From NCBI RefSeq assembly GCF_038024105.1, contig NZ_CP150661.1, positions 1,569,001 through 1,633,000 of the forward strand: DNA of 64,000 bases, in the 5' to 3' direction. Shown here one piece after another: positions 28,300 through 36,679 of this stretch. Each line of letters opens with the position of its first letter. Positions within the stretch are counted from its first letter, which is position 1. A program made the translations under genes and the position numbers. Under the pieces are notes generated by a model that was not told the origin of the DNA, searched no databases, and saw only the letters and a list, made by a program, of their open reading frames with translations. This DNA is from Polaribacter butkevichii (GTDB lineage: Bacteria; Bacteroidota; Bacteroidia; Flavobacteriales; Flavobacteriaceae).

Positions 28300-29487
28300 T
28301 TAGTCTAATAATTCAGTTACCTGACCAGCTCCAACTGTTCTACCTCCTTCACGGATAGCGAAACGTAAACCAACATTTAATGCGATTGGCTGAATTAAGT
28401 CAACTGTAATTGTTAAGTTATCTCCTGGCATTACCATTTCAACACCTTCTGGTAAATTAATAGTACCTGTTACATCTGTAGTTCTAACATAGAACTGAGG
28501 ACGATAGTTGTTATGGAATGGAGTGTGACGACCACCTTCTTCTTTCTTAAGAACATAAACCTCAGCTTTAAACTTAGCATGTGGAGTTACAGAACCTGGT
28601 TTACAGATTACCATTCCTCTTTTTATGTCTTCTTTTGCAATACCTCTTAATAAGATACCTGCATTATCTCCTGCCTCACCTCTATCTAAGATTTGACGGA
28701 ACATTTCAATACCAGTAATAGTAGAAGTCATTTTCTCAGCTCCCATACCAATAATATCTACTACGTCTCCTGTATTAGCAATACCAGTCTCAATACGACC
28801 AGTTGCAACAGTACCACGTCCAGTAATAGAGAATACATCCTCAACTGGCATTAAGAAATCTTTATCAACTTCTCTTAAAGGCTCTTCAATCCAAGCATCA
28901 ACCGCTTCCATTAATTCTAAAACAGTATCAACCCATTTTTGCTCACCATTAAGTGCACCTAATGCAGAACCAGCAATTACAGGTCCATTATCACCATCAT
29001 ACTCATAGAAAGAAAGTAATTCTCTTACTTCCATATCTACTAATTCGATTAATTCTTCATCATCAACCATATCCACTTTATTCATGAATACAACGATACG
29101 AGGAATACCAACCTGACGACCTAATAAGATATGCTCTCTAGTTTGAGGCATTGGTCCATCTGTAGCAGCAACAACTAAAATTGCACCGTCCATTTGAGCA
29201 GCACCCGTTACCATATTCTTCACATAATCCGCGTGACCTGGACAGTCAACGTGAGCATAGTGACGATTAGCTGTTTGGTACTCTACATGTGAAGTATTAA
29301 TTGTAATACCTCTTTCTTTTTCTTCTGGTGCGTTATCGATCTGATCGAAAGATCTAGCTTCAGAGAATCCTGCATCAGCTAATACTTTAGTAATAGCCGC
29401 AGTTAATGTAGTCTTACCGTGATCTACGTGTCCGATAGTACCAATGTTTAAGTGTGGTTTCGAACGGTCAAAATTTGCTTTTGCCAT
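28300..29487 (-). CDS. tuf: Elongation factor Tu
   Basis: A 395-residue EF-Tu that delivers aminoacyl-tRNA to the ribosome. G1 loop GHVDHGKT (19-26), the DCPGHADY switch II region and NKVDMVD for guanine recognition are intact, as is the C-terminal [15 protein letters not shown]. It is flanked by tRNA genes on both sides, a conserved arrangement in Bacteroidota and many other bacteria. Confidence 0.98.
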   Translation of the reverse strand: MAKANFDRSKPHLNIGTIGHVDHGKTTLTAAITKVLADAGFSEARSFDQIDNAPEEKERGITINTSHVEYQTANRHYAHVDCPGHADYVKNMVTGAAQMDGAILVVAATDGPMPQTREHILLGRQVGIPRIVVFMNKVDMVDDEELIELVDMEVRELLSFYEYDGDNGPVIAGSALGALNGEQKWVDTVLELMEAVDAWIEEPLREVDKDFLMPVEDVFSITGRGTVATGRIETGIANTGDVVDIIGMGAEKMTSTITGIEMFRQILDRGEAGDNAGILLRGIAKEDIKRGMVICKPGSVTPHAKFKAEVYVLKKEEGGRHTPFHNNYRPQFYVRTTDVTGTINLPEGVEMVMPGDNLTITVDLIQPIALNVGLRFAIREGGRTVGAGQVTELLD

Positions 29488-29546
29488 GATTCTTAATTTT
29501 AATTCTTTAGTTTAAATATATTTAGTGTGTAATACTTTTTAAATTG

Positions 29547-29619
29547 AGCCAGCGATGGGACTTGAACCCACGACCTCATCCCTACCAAGGATGCGCTCTA
29601 CCAACTGAGCTACACCGGC
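29547..29619 (-). tRNA. tRNA-Thr(GGT)
   Basis: Minus-strand cloverleaf with acceptor GCCGGTG/CGCTGGC (two G-U pairs), anticodon loop CTTGGTAG with anticodon GGT and T-arm GTGGGTTCAAGTCCCAT. It lies just upstream of tuf. Confidence 0.94.
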
Positions 29620-29634
29620 TTGCTGGTAATTTTG

Positions 29635-29707
29635 AGCGAAAGACCGGGTTCGAACCGGCGACATTCAGCTTGGAAGGCTGACGCTCTACCAACTGAGCTA
29701 CTTTCGC
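29635..29707 (-). tRNA. tRNA-Gly(TCC)
   Basis: Minus-strand cloverleaf with acceptor GCGAAAG/CTTTCGC, anticodon stem TCAGC/GCTGA and loop CTTCCAA, giving anticodon TCC. The T-arm is GCCGGTTCGAACCCGGT. Confidence 0.94.
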
Positions 29708-29723
29708 AATAATATGTAAATTG

Positions 29724-29805
29724 TGGGGAGAGCAGGATTCGAACCTGCGAAGACGTAGTCAACGGAGTTACAGTCCGTCCTCGTTGGCCGCTTGAGTATC
29801 TCCCC
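29724..29805 (-). tRNA. tRNA-Tyr(GTA)
   Basis: Minus-strand class II tRNA with acceptor GGGGAGA/TCTCCCC, anticodon GTA in loop ACTGTAACT, a long variable arm and discriminator A. Confidence 0.94.
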
Positions 29806-29862
29806 TTTAATTTACTATTTCAATGAACTTTAAAATTACCCGCGTAATTTTTGTTTTTCTTG

Positions 29863-29936
29863 AGCCGATGGAGGGACTCGAACCCACGACCTGCTGATTA
29901 CAAATCAGCTGCTCTAGCCAGCTGAGCTACATCGGC
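29863..29936 (-). tRNA. tRNA-Thr(TGT)
   Basis: Minus-strand cloverleaf with acceptor GCCGATG/CATCGGC, anticodon stem GCTGA/TCAGC and loop TTTGTAA, giving anticodon TGT. It is first of the Thr-Tyr-Gly-Thr-tuf transcription unit. Confidence 0.94.
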
Positions 29937-29944
29937 TTTTGCTA

Positions 29945-29977
29945 TAAAAAAGCAACCCGCTATTTCTAACGGATTGC
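29945..29977 (-). terminator. Terminator of hpf overlapping the tRNA promoter
   Basis: On the minus strand GCAATCCGTT pairs with AGCGGGTTGC (29977-29952, with G-U pairs) followed by T6-7. It ends the Xer-type recombinase/hpf transcript. Its 5' arm begins at the last base of the TACATTTG promoter box for the tRNA cluster. Confidence 0.7.
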
Positions 29978-30005
29978 AAATGTACAAAGTTTTTTTACTT
30001 TTCAA
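29977..30005 (-). promoter_or_regulatory. Promoter of the tRNA-tuf cluster
   Basis: Minus strand: TTG at 30005-30003, 18 nt, then TACATTTG at 29984-29977, a good Bacteroidota promoter. The expected start (about 29973) lies inside the first arm of the terminator hairpin, so transcripts made from here lack the full stem and escape termination. Confidence 0.65.
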
Positions 30006-30042
30006 AACTTTTTTAAATCTTTTTTTACTTTTTTTTGAAATT

Positions 30043-30351
30043 TTATGAAGTTATAGAGTCTCTATGCTTTTCTTTAGATCTTTTTAACTGTCTTTTTAAG
30101 TTGTCTACAGCAGCATTAATGCCTTCTTCGAAGGTTTTTGCTTCTCTTTTTATAATCAACTCGCTTCCTGGAATATTTATTTTAACTTCGGTTATTTTAT
30201 TTTCTTTATCACTAGTATTTATAACTTTTAGAAAAACTTCTGCGTCAACTATTTTATCATGAAATTTTGTTAATGTTAACACTTTTTCATCTACATATGC
30301 TATAAGTTCCTTATCTGCATTAAAATTTACTGATTGCGTGAATACTTTCAT
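30043..30351 (-). CDS. hpf: Ribosome hibernation promoting factor (short HPF / RaiA-like)
   Basis: A 102-residue member of the HPF/RaiA family, which binds the small-subunit decoding channel in stationary phase. The beta-alpha-beta-beta-beta-alpha fold is visible as MKVFTQSVNFNADKELIAYV, VEVKINIPGSE-type strands and the long C-terminal helix. It lacks the C-terminal dimerisation domain of long HPF. It starts 3 nt after the recombinase gene stop, so they form an operon. Confidence 0.9.
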   Translation of the reverse strand: MKVFTQSVNFNADKELIAYVDEKVLTLTKFHDKIVDAEVFLKVINTSDKENKITEVKINIPGSELIIKREAKTFEEGINAAVDNLKRQLKRSKEKHRDSITS

Positions 30352-30354
30352 ACA

Positions 30355-31248
30355 TTACTGTTTTTTATGGCTCCTAGGGTGAGCCTGATTATATACTTTT
30401 TTTATAACATCAAGACTATTTTGCGTATAGACTTGAGTTGAAGCTAAAGAAGAATGCCCTAACAACTCCTTAACCGAATTTAAATCTGCCCCTTCATTTA
30501 ACAAATGTGTTGCGAAAGAATGCCTTAATATGTGTGGGCTTTTTTTCTCTTTCGAAGAGACTTTACTAAAGTAAGTATTAATAATTCTGTAAACAAGAGT
30601 TTCATAAATTTTATTTCCTTTTTCGGTTATAAAAAACACTTCTAAACCTTTGTTATATTGCTTCTTTAATTCTTGATAGCTCTTTACCGTTTGAACTACA
30701 GAACTTAATAAAGGTACAAAACGTTCTTTATTTCTTTTTCCTAATACCTTTATTGTCTTATCTGACAAACTAACGTCTCTTTCTTTTATATTAATTAACT
30801 CTGTTCTTCTAATACCTGTTGAATAAAATAATTCTACAATTAATTTATTTCGTACAGATATAAACTCGCTATCTTCTTCTATTTCTATTTGATTTATTAC
30901 AGCATTAATTTCTTTTGACGTAAAAGGTACTTGTACTTTTTTTTCTGTTTTTAAAGCTTTATGTTTAGAAAGTGGATTTCCTTCTATTTGTTTTGTTTTC
31001 TGTAAAAATTTATAAAAGGATTTTAAAGTGCTAACTTTTCTATTAATAGATCTGTTTGCTATTTTAGAATCTACCAAACTAACAATCCAACTTCTTATTT
31101 GTGGGTAATGAACTTCTACTAGATTATCTTGAGCATATTCTGTTTCTAAGAAATCTCTAAATGATGTTAAATCGTTTTTATACGCCGTAATTGTATGTAC
31201 AGAATATTTTTTTTCTAAAGACAGGTATTCTAAAAATGACGCAATCAA
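30355..31248 (-). CDS. Tyrosine recombinase (XerC/XerD type)
   Basis: A 297-residue tyrosine recombinase. The N-terminal SAM-like domain (FLEYLSLEKKYSVHTITAYKNDL) is followed by a catalytic domain with Arg147, His239, Arg242, His265 and the nucleophile Tyr274 all present. Such proteins resolve chromosome dimers at dif; position before hpf is conserved in Flavobacteriia. No ATG is available: the frame opens after a stop at 31267-31269 inside a tandem repeat, so TTG 31248 (or an ATT just upstream) must start translation. The heptanucleotide repeat only 4 nt upstream is odd and could alter expression when its copy number changes. I cannot tell XerC from XerD by eye. Confidence 0.9.
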   Translation of the reverse strand: MIASFLEYLSLEKKYSVHTITAYKNDLTSFRDFLETEYAQDNLVEVHYPQIRSWIVSLVDSKIANRSINRKVSTLKSFYKFLQKTKQIEGNPLSKHKALKTEKKVQVPFTSKEINAVINQIEIEEDSEFISVRNKLIVELFYSTGIRRTELINIKERDVSLSDKTIKVLGKRNKERFVPLLSSVVQTVKSYQELKKQYNKGLEVFFITEKGNKIYETLVYRIINTYFSKVSSKEKKSPHILRHSFATHLLNEGADLNSVKELLGHSSLASTQVYTQNSLDVIKKVYNQAHPRSHKKQ

Positions 31249-31252
31249 ATTA

Positions 31253-31320
31253 TTAGTTGTTAGTTGTTAGTTGTTAGTTGTTAGTTGTTAGTTGTTAGTT
31301 GTTAGTTGTTAGTTGTTAGT
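31253..31320. repeat. Tandem repeat (TTAGTTG)n, about 9.7 copies
   Basis: 68 bp of a perfect 7-bp repeat lie between the start of the recombinase gene and the rpsU terminator. On the recombinase strand it reads CAACTAA and replaces any normal leader or ribosome binding site. Perfect short repeats of this length are prone to slippage, so copy number is probably variable between cells or strains. Confidence 0.95.
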
Positions 31321-31342
31321 AAAACTACAAAATATTAAACAT

Positions 31343-31376
31343 AAAAAACCCGTATTGAAAATTCAATACGGGTTTT
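31343..31376 (-). terminator. Terminator of rpsU
   Basis: A 15-bp perfect stem (AAAACCCGTATTGAA / TTCAATACGGGTTTT, 31345-31359 and 31362-31376) with A/T runs on both sides; it ends rpsU on the minus strand. Confidence 0.85.
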
Positions 31377-31396
31377 ATTTCTAAAATAAGTTATTT

Positions 31397-31594
31397 CTAA
31401 CCTACTTCTTCTTGTGTTCTTAATTTCTGAACGTAAGAAGCTTTAATTCTTTGAGCTCTGTTTGCTACAGAAGGTTTTGTGAAGTTCTTTCTTGCACGTA
31501 AGTTTTTCATCGTTTTTGTACGATCAAATTTTCTTTTGTAACGTTTTAAAGCTCTATCTATATTTTCTCCTTCTTTAATTGGTATAATTAACAT
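31397..31594 (-). CDS. rpsU: Ribosomal protein bS21
   Basis: A 65-residue S21, a small basic protein at the 3' end of 16S rRNA (FDRTKTMKNLRARKNFTKPS and a basic C-terminal helix). In Bacteroidota, bS21 with bS6 and bS18 hides the anti-Shine-Dalgarno sequence, so most genes do not use SD pairing. rpsU itself has a strong SD here, consistent with the published model that ribosomes lacking bS21 selectively translate rpsU. It has its own canonical promoter and terminator. Confidence 0.96.
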   Translation of the reverse strand: MLIIPIKEGENIDRALKRYKRKFDRTKTMKNLRARKNFTKPSVANRAQRIKASYVQKLRTQEEVG

Positions 31595-31601
31595 AAGTTG
31601 G

Positions 31602-31610
31602 CACCTCCCT
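31602..31610 (-). promoter_or_regulatory. Strong Shine-Dalgarno sequence of rpsU
   Basis: AGGGAGGTG on the minus strand, ending 7 nt before the rpsU ATG (31594). It matches the anti-SD over seven or more bases. Almost no other gene in the window has such a site, which fits autoregulation of bS21 in Bacteroidota. Confidence 0.85.
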
Positions 31611-31669
31611 TCATAGTATCTTTATATTTTTGAATAGTATTTAAACTATTGGTTTTATTTTTTGGACTG

Positions 31670-31699
31670 CAAAGGTAATTACAAATTATGAATTGACAA
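31670..31699 (-). promoter_or_regulatory. Promoter of rpsU
   Basis: Minus strand: TTG at 31699-31697, exactly 19 nt, then TACCTTTG at 31677-31670. This is the consensus Bacteroidota promoter; the leader to the ATG is about 70 nt and AT-rich. Confidence 0.75.
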
Positions 31700-31733
31700 T
31701 TAGTTATTCGATTATATTTTAAATATGCTGTTT

Positions 31734-31812
31734 GCGTTAGGGATTGAAACGGCATCCTTTTTGTTTTTCTACAAAAAAATATAGTGTAAAGCCCGACCTT
31801 TTTAGGTAACGC
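31734..31812. repeat. 79-bp element with GCGTTA / TAACGC ends
   Basis: The element starts GCGTTAGGGATTGAAACGGC and ends with an AGCCCGACC block, AGG and TAACGC, so its ends are inverted repeats (31734-31739 and 31807-31812). A central TTTTTG...CAAAAA adds further pairing. It is more GC-rich at its ends than the flanks. Similar GCGTTAGGG...CCCGACC intergenic elements recur in Flavobacteriaceae as I recall, so it is probably a dispersed structured repeat in the 306-bp rpsU upstream gap. Confidence 0.55.
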
Positions 31813-31823
31813 TATAAAAAAAT

Positions 31824-31840
31824 GTTCAGTGTTCAGTGTT
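31824..31840. repeat. Short heptamer repeat GTTCAGT x 2.4
   Basis: GTTCAGT occurs twice in tandem followed by GTT. The period (7) and composition resemble the TTAGTTG array 500 bp away and may be a remnant of a similar array. Confidence 0.6.
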
Positions 31841-31900
31841 AAAAACTAAAAAAATATTGGTTTAAACGCTTAATAACCTTGGTACTTTTAAACCTTAATA

Positions 31901-33067
31901 CTAAGTAGCAGGTTTGTACTCTTTACCGTCGATAACCATTTTAGCGATAATTTCTTTTAAAATTTCTGAGGTTCCTCCACCTATTGGCCCTAATCTACTA
32001 TCTCTAAGTAAACGTGCCATTGGGTACTCTTCCATATAACCATAACCGCCTAACATTTGTAGTGCATCGTAAATAACTTCGTCTGCCATTTTTGTAGATA
32101 GTAATTTGGCCATACTTGCTTCTTTTACCACGTACTGCCCATCGTCTAAGCGTTTTGTAATTGAATAGTTGTATTCTTTACACATATCTACTCTACTTGC
32201 AATCTCTGCTATTTTATGTCTTAATACCTGAAACTTATCTAGCGTTTTACCAAATGCTACACGTTCTTGCATATAATTTAAGGCATAGTCCATTGCAAAT
32301 TCTGCTCTAGCATGTGCATTTACTGCCATTACCAATCTTTCTAACGCAAAATGTTGCATTATATACGGAAATCCTTTTCCTTCTTCTCCTAATAAATTAG
32401 TTGCCGGAATTTCTACATTATCAAAGGCTATTTCTGCCGTATCTGAGGCTTTCCATCCTAATTTTTTTAACATTGTTGATGAAATTCCTTTTAAATTTCT
32501 ATCAACCACAAAAAGACTGATTCCTTTGTATTTTTCTGAAGGGTCTGTTTTTGCTGCAACTATTAAATAATCTGAAAGAACTCCGTTTGTTATAAATGTT
32601 TTTGAACCATTTAAAATATACTTATCCCCTTTTTTAATTGCTGTAGAACGTAAACCTGCAACATCTGATCCTCCAAAAGGCTCTGTAATACACAAACAGC
32701 CAATCATATCACCCTCTACACTTGGTGTTAAATATTTATTTTTGATAAAATCATCACCTTCTTTTGTTAAATGTGTCATTGCTAAATATGCATGTGCCCA
32801 CATTGCTGCTGCAAAACCACCTGAATTAACTTTCTGTAATTCTTCTAAAAAGATAATTGTATAAAATAAATCTAAATTTAAACCACCATGTTCTTCTGGT
32901 GTGTTTAAACCGAAATAGCCCATTTCTCCGAATTTTTTCCAGATAAAACGTTCTATACTACCTTCTTTTTCCCATTTATCGACATGAGGAACTACTTCTT
33001 TTTTCAAAAACTCTTTAAAACTTGCACGAAACGCTTCGTGCTCTTCAGTAAAATACATACTGTTCAT
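31901..33067 (-). CDS. Acyl-CoA dehydrogenase
   Basis: A 388-residue FAD-dependent acyl-CoA dehydrogenase that introduces the alpha-beta double bond in acyl-CoA. The CITEPFGGSD FAD-binding motif (126-135) and the C-terminal LGGYGYMEEYPMARLLRDSR are clear. The MCAD-type catalytic Glu in xYEGTSQ is absent (IGGGTSEI); instead Glu243 in the helix FALERL matches the catalytic position of isovaleryl- and long-chain-type enzymes. Substrate is therefore more likely branched or long-chain; unproven. It is the last gene of a minus-strand operon with the HhH protein (25 bp gap). Confidence 0.92.
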   Translation of the reverse strand: MNSMYFTEEHEAFRASFKEFLKKEVVPHVDKWEKEGSIERFIWKKFGEMGYFGLNTPEEHGGLNLDLFYTIIFLEELQKVNSGGFAAAMWAHAYLAMTHLTKEGDDFIKNKYLTPSVEGDMIGCLCITEPFGGSDVAGLRSTAIKKGDKYILNGSKTFITNGVLSDYLIVAAKTDPSEKYKGISLFVVDRNLKGISSTMLKKLGWKASDTAEIAFDNVEIPATNLLGEEGKGFPYIMQHFALERLVMAVNAHARAEFAMDYALNYMQERVAFGKTLDKFQVLRHKIAEIASRVDMCKEYNYSITKRLDDGQYVVKEASMAKLLSTKMADEVIYDALQMLGGYGYMEEYPMARLLRDSRLGPIGGGTSEILKEIIAKMVIDGKEYKPAT

Positions 33068-33092
33068 AAGCCAATAAATGTGTTTGTTGTTG

Positions 33093-33980
33093 TTATTCAG
33101 CCATCAAATATAACACTATTCTATCATACTTTTCTAAAGGAAAATCTTTGATATTTTTTAATTCTGAAATATCTTGAAGTTCAGCGACTTCATCTCTGTA
33201 TTCAAAAATCTTTTTACAAAGCTGATAATCTATATATGGATTCTTTAATAACACTTTGAAGGTGACTGTGTTTACATTTATTTTTTTTATGACTGGCTTA
33301 TCAATTATTTTAAACGTTGATAACACTTTTTCCGCCACTTCTTTTTCTAACCCCCAAACTTCATATAATTGCGCATTTAAAGAAAAACCTTGTAATTTGT
33401 TGCGGTACTTTATAATACGTTCTGAAAAAGCTGCACCAATACCACTAATGGTTTTAAAATCTTCTGCTGTGGCTTTATTGATATCTGTAGTTGAAACTTC
33501 CTTTACCTCCTTTTTGTAATAAGCTTGCTTTGTTCTTTGCAATGACAAATTTGAGTTTTGTTTTACAACCCAATCTGGAAATTTAAAATAAGGAGATATT
33601 TTATTTAATAAGGAATCTGAAACTTTGGTTATTTTTTGAAACTCTTGGTTAGAATTGACAAATTGATTTGTTTTTCTAAATCTAAGCAACCTATCTATTT
33701 CATCGATAGACATGCCCAATTGCTCTCCTTTATAATCGGTAATATAATTAGGATTAAAAGGATAAATTTTTGGTTTTCTGTTTTCTATTTCAACAGCCCT
33801 AAGACTATCTATTTGTTGATGAAACGACAAAACTTGAGAAGAATTTAAATCTATTTTGTCTTTTACTGAGAAATCTCCAAAAAAAATTATTAACTGTAAA
33901 ACAATAATACATATTGCTAAAAAGAAAACCCCATTTCTTTGGCTTTTGTTGTACCAGAAATGGGATTTAAATATTTTCAT
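33093..33980 (-). CDS. Helix-hairpin-helix protein (ComEA-like)
   Basis: A 295-residue protein with one N-terminal membrane span (GVFFLAICIIVLQLIIFF) and repeated helix-hairpin-helix units in the C-terminal two thirds (DINKATAEDFKTISGIGAAFSER, NVNTVTFKVLLKNPYIDY), of the kind that bind DNA backbone without sequence preference. ComEA homologues bind incoming DNA in transformation. Here a cytoplasmic N-terminus with the HhH part outside the inner membrane is predicted. It lies 9 bp after the AGCS transporter gene. A role in DNA uptake is possible but not shown. Confidence 0.82.
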   Translation of the reverse strand: MKIFKSHFWYNKSQRNGVFFLAICIIVLQLIIFFGDFSVKDKIDLNSSQVLSFHQQIDSLRAVEIENRKPKIYPFNPNYITDYKGEQLGMSIDEIDRLLRFRKTNQFVNSNQEFQKITKVSDSLLNKISPYFKFPDWVVKQNSNLSLQRTKQAYYKKEVKEVSTTDINKATAEDFKTISGIGAAFSERIIKYRNKLQGFSLNAQLYEVWGLEKEVAEKVLSTFKIIDKPVIKKINVNTVTFKVLLKNPYIDYQLCKKIFEYRDEVAELQDISELKNIKDFPLEKYDRIVLYLMAE

Positions 33981-33989
33981 AAAAGTTTA

Positions 33990-35576
33990 TTATGCTTTTC
34001 TAGATTTTATAGCATCCATATATTTATTTAACTCTCCTTTTACCTTAGGCGCAAGAATAATTAAACCAATCATATTAGGCACCATCATTGCAAATACCAT
34101 TGCATCTGAGAACCCAATTACAGATCCTAAACTTGCTGCAGCACCCACTACAACAAAAATACAAAAGATAATTTTATAGGTATACTCCATTTTTTTAGAT
34201 CTTCCGAATAAAAACACCCAACCTTGAAAACCGTAGTAAGACCAAGAAATCATAGAACTAAAAGCAAATAATACTACTGCAACCGTTAATACATAAGGAA
34301 ACCAAGAAATTGCAGATTCAAAAGCACCTGATGTTAATAAAATTGCTTGTGCATCGTTTAAAGAAGCATTTTCTGCTGCTACGTTACCTGTTATAATCAA
34401 CACTAAAGCTGTCATAGTACAAACTACAACCGTATCTATAAATGGCTCTAATAAAGCAACCATACCTTCACTTGCTGCGTATTTTGTTTTTACTGCTGAG
34501 TGTGCAATAGATGCAGAACCAATACCTGCTTCATTAGAAAAAGCAGCTCTTCTAAATCCTTGTACTAAAACTCCAACTGCCCCACCAGCAACTCCTTCTG
34601 GACTAAAAGCTCCGTAAAATATTTGAGAAAAAGCATCTCCAATCATATCATAATTAACAAAAATCACAAATAAAGAGGCCGCTACATAGATTGCTACCAT
34701 AAAAGGAACAATTTTATCGGTTACTTTTGCTATTTTTTTAATTCCTCCAATAATTACAATTCCTACAAGAATTGCCATTACCAATCCAAACAACCAACCT
34801 TTACCTACTAAAAATGATTCTGAACCACCTGTAATGTTTTGTACTAATTGAAACGCTTGATTTACTTGAAACATGTTTCCTCCTCCAAAAGAACCACCAA
34901 TTACAAAAATGGCAAACAAGGTTGCTAATATTTTTCCTAAAGTTTTATTTTTCATCCCTTTAGTTAAATAATACATAGGCCCACCATAAACAGTTCCGTC
35001 CTCCTCAATATCTCTATATTTTACACCTAGTGTACATTCTACAAACTTAGACGACATCCCTAAAAAACCTGCAACAATCATCCAAAAAGTAGCACCCGCA
35101 CCACCAATAGAAACCGCAATTGCAACACCTGCAATATTACCTAAACCTACTGTTGCAGATAAGGCTGCTGTTAATGCCTGAAAATGAGAAACCTCACCTG
35201 AATGCCCTTCTATTCTTATCGTATCTGGATTATCTTCTTCATCTGTAAATTGAGATTTAGCAATTTCTACATTATGATCTACCCTGTCTTCTAAGTCATC
35301 ATACTCTCCTCTAACAATATTTATAGAGGTAAAAAAGCCTTTAAAATTTATAAAATTAAAATAAACAGTAAAATATAAGGCTCCTAAAATTAGCGGAAAT
35401 AATACCCAGTAAATACTTACATTATCTGTAAATGGAATTTGATAAAAAATGAAATTAACAAACCAGCCTGTTGCATTACCAAATGCTTCATCAATTTGTT
35501 GATCTAGACCTTTTTCTTGAGCAGATGTTAACATTGGTATTGCTAATAAAAGCAACGAAAGGAGTTTTTTATTCAT
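33990..35576 (-). CDS. Alanine/glycine:cation symporter (AGCS family)
   Basis: A 528-residue sodium-coupled neutral amino acid symporter. The family signature region ([25 protein letters not shown]) and about ten membrane segments are visible. The first 19 residues look like a cleavable signal ([19 protein letters not shown]), usual for Bacteroidota members, and there is a charged loop around 95-125. It is first of the operon AGCS, HhH, acyl-CoA dehydrogenase. Confidence 0.92.
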   Translation of the reverse strand: MNKKLLSLLLLAIPMLTSAQEKGLDQQIDEAFGNATGWFVNFIFYQIPFTDNVSIYWVLFPLILGALYFTVYFNFINFKGFFTSINIVRGEYDDLEDRVDHNVEIAKSQFTDEEDNPDTIRIEGHSGEVSHFQALTAALSATVGLGNIAGVAIAVSIGGAGATFWMIVAGFLGMSSKFVECTLGVKYRDIEEDGTVYGGPMYYLTKGMKNKTLGKILATLFAIFVIGGSFGGGNMFQVNQAFQLVQNITGGSESFLVGKGWLFGLVMAILVGIVIIGGIKKIAKVTDKIVPFMVAIYVAASLFVIFVNYDMIGDAFSQIFYGAFSPEGVAGGAVGVLVQGFRRAAFSNEAGIGSASIAHSAVKTKYAASEGMVALLEPFIDTVVVCTMTALVLIITGNVAAENASLNDAQAILLTSGAFESAISWFPYVLTVAVVLFAFSSMISWSYYGFQGWVFLFGRSKKMEYTYKIIFCIFVVVGAAASLGSVIGFSDAMVFAMMVPNMIGLIILAPKVKGELNKYMDAIKSRKA

Positions 35577-35664
35577 AATTTTCTATTGTTAGTTTTTCAA
35601 TTAATACGCTGCAATATCCTAAAAAATTGCTCTTTTGACAACTTTTAATCGTTAAATGTGATTT

Positions 35665-36564
35665 TTACATTATGATATCCTTAAATTTCCGTAAATCTTC
35701 TTTAAAAGATTTCGGATAAAACTCTAATACTTTATTTGTTTTTGATAAATCGAAACCTGTTTTTGCAGGTCTTGGAGCAGTTTGATTTAAGGTAGATGTT
35801 GATATTGGTTTTATTAAATTTTTATCTAGATTAAAAGTATCTGCAATTTCTTGCGCTATCTCATAAACACTTAATAATTGGTTTGATGAGATGTTAAAAA
35901 TACCGGTTGCCTTTTTATCCATAGACAATTTACACGCTAAAGCTAAGTCACCTACATAAGTTGGTGTTCTAAATTGATCGTCTACAATAGTAATTTCCTT
36001 ACCTTGTTCTAACATACTTTTTACCCAAAGTACAATATTACTTCTACTCATATCAAAAACTTTTCCGTATACCAAAATGGTTCTTAAAACGGTATAATCT
36101 ATTTTTGTTTTTAATAAAAGTTCTTCTGATTTCAATTTTGATAATCCATAATAACTTAAAGGGTTTGGTGTATCTGTTTCTTTATAATTCCCTTTTATTC
36201 CATCAAAAATAAAATCTGTAGAAATATGAATTAAATGAGCATTTAATTTCTCTGAAACTTCAGACAACCATTTAACCACAGTTATATTTAATAAATCACA
36301 AGCCTCTTTTTGGTTTTCACAATCATCAACCTGCGTCATTGCTGCCGTATTAATAATAAAATCTGGCTGAATCTCTAGCAATGCTTTTTTAAGTTGATCT
36401 TCTTCTGTGATATCTATAGAAACATAAGAAAAATCAGTTCTACCACTTCTATTTTCTCCTCTAGAAAAACCAAAAACTTGATACGTTTCTTTTTCTTTAA
36501 GTAATAAACTTAATAAAGACTGCCCTAACAATCCGTTACTCCCTGTAATCACTACTTTATTCAT
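35665..36564 (-). CDS. dTDP-4-dehydrorhamnose reductase-like SDR (RmlD family)
   Basis: A 299-residue extended short-chain dehydrogenase with the NAD(P)-binding TGSNGLLGQ (7-15) and the catalytic YxxxK in YYGLSKLKSE. It matches the RmlD/RfbD substrate-binding family, whose classic member reduces dTDP-4-keto-rhamnose for cell-surface polysaccharide. No other rml genes lie beside it, so the exact sugar nucleotide, or a role outside rhamnose synthesis, is uncertain. Confidence 0.85.
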   Translation of the reverse strand: MNKVVITGSNGLLGQSLLSLLLKEKETYQVFGFSRGENRSGRTDFSYVSIDITEEDQLKKALLEIQPDFIINTAAMTQVDDCENQKEACDLLNITVVKWLSEVSEKLNAHLIHISTDFIFDGIKGNYKETDTPNPLSYYGLSKLKSEELLLKTKIDYTVLRTILVYGKVFDMSRSNIVLWVKSMLEQGKEITIVDDQFRTPTYVGDLALACKLSMDKKATGIFNISSNQLLSVYEIAQEIADTFNLDKNLIKPISTSTLNQTAPRPAKTGFDLSKTNKVLEFYPKSFKEDLRKFKDIIM

Positions 36565-36642
36565 AAATAAATAGATTCTTTGTTTTATATTTTATAATAC
36601 TGTTGATCTTAAACATATATTTTATCAAAAATATCATTGCAT

Positions 36643-36671
36643 AAAAAAGCCAATGCTTGCCACATTGGTTT
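36643..36671 (-). terminator. Terminator of the potassium channel operon
   Basis: On the minus strand AACCAATG pairs with CATTGGCTT around TGGCAAG (36671-36647), followed by T6 (36648-36643). Confidence 0.75.
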
Positions 36672-36679
36672 TTGTAATC

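Noticed and set aside
30355..31248. The Xer-type recombinase as the integrase of the restriction island
   Set aside because: It is 20 kb away in conserved backbone next to hpf and rpsU, the usual chromosomal place in Flavobacteriia, and not adjacent to tRNA-Ser.
31253..31320. The 7-bp tandem array as a CRISPR or integrase site array
   Set aside because: The units are contiguous without spacers and the period is far too short; it is a simple sequence repeat.
31739..31750. GGGATTGAAAC, a typical 3' end of CRISPR repeats
   Set aside because: It occurs once, with no spacer-repeat periodicity and no cas genes; it belongs to the GCGTTA/TAACGC element.
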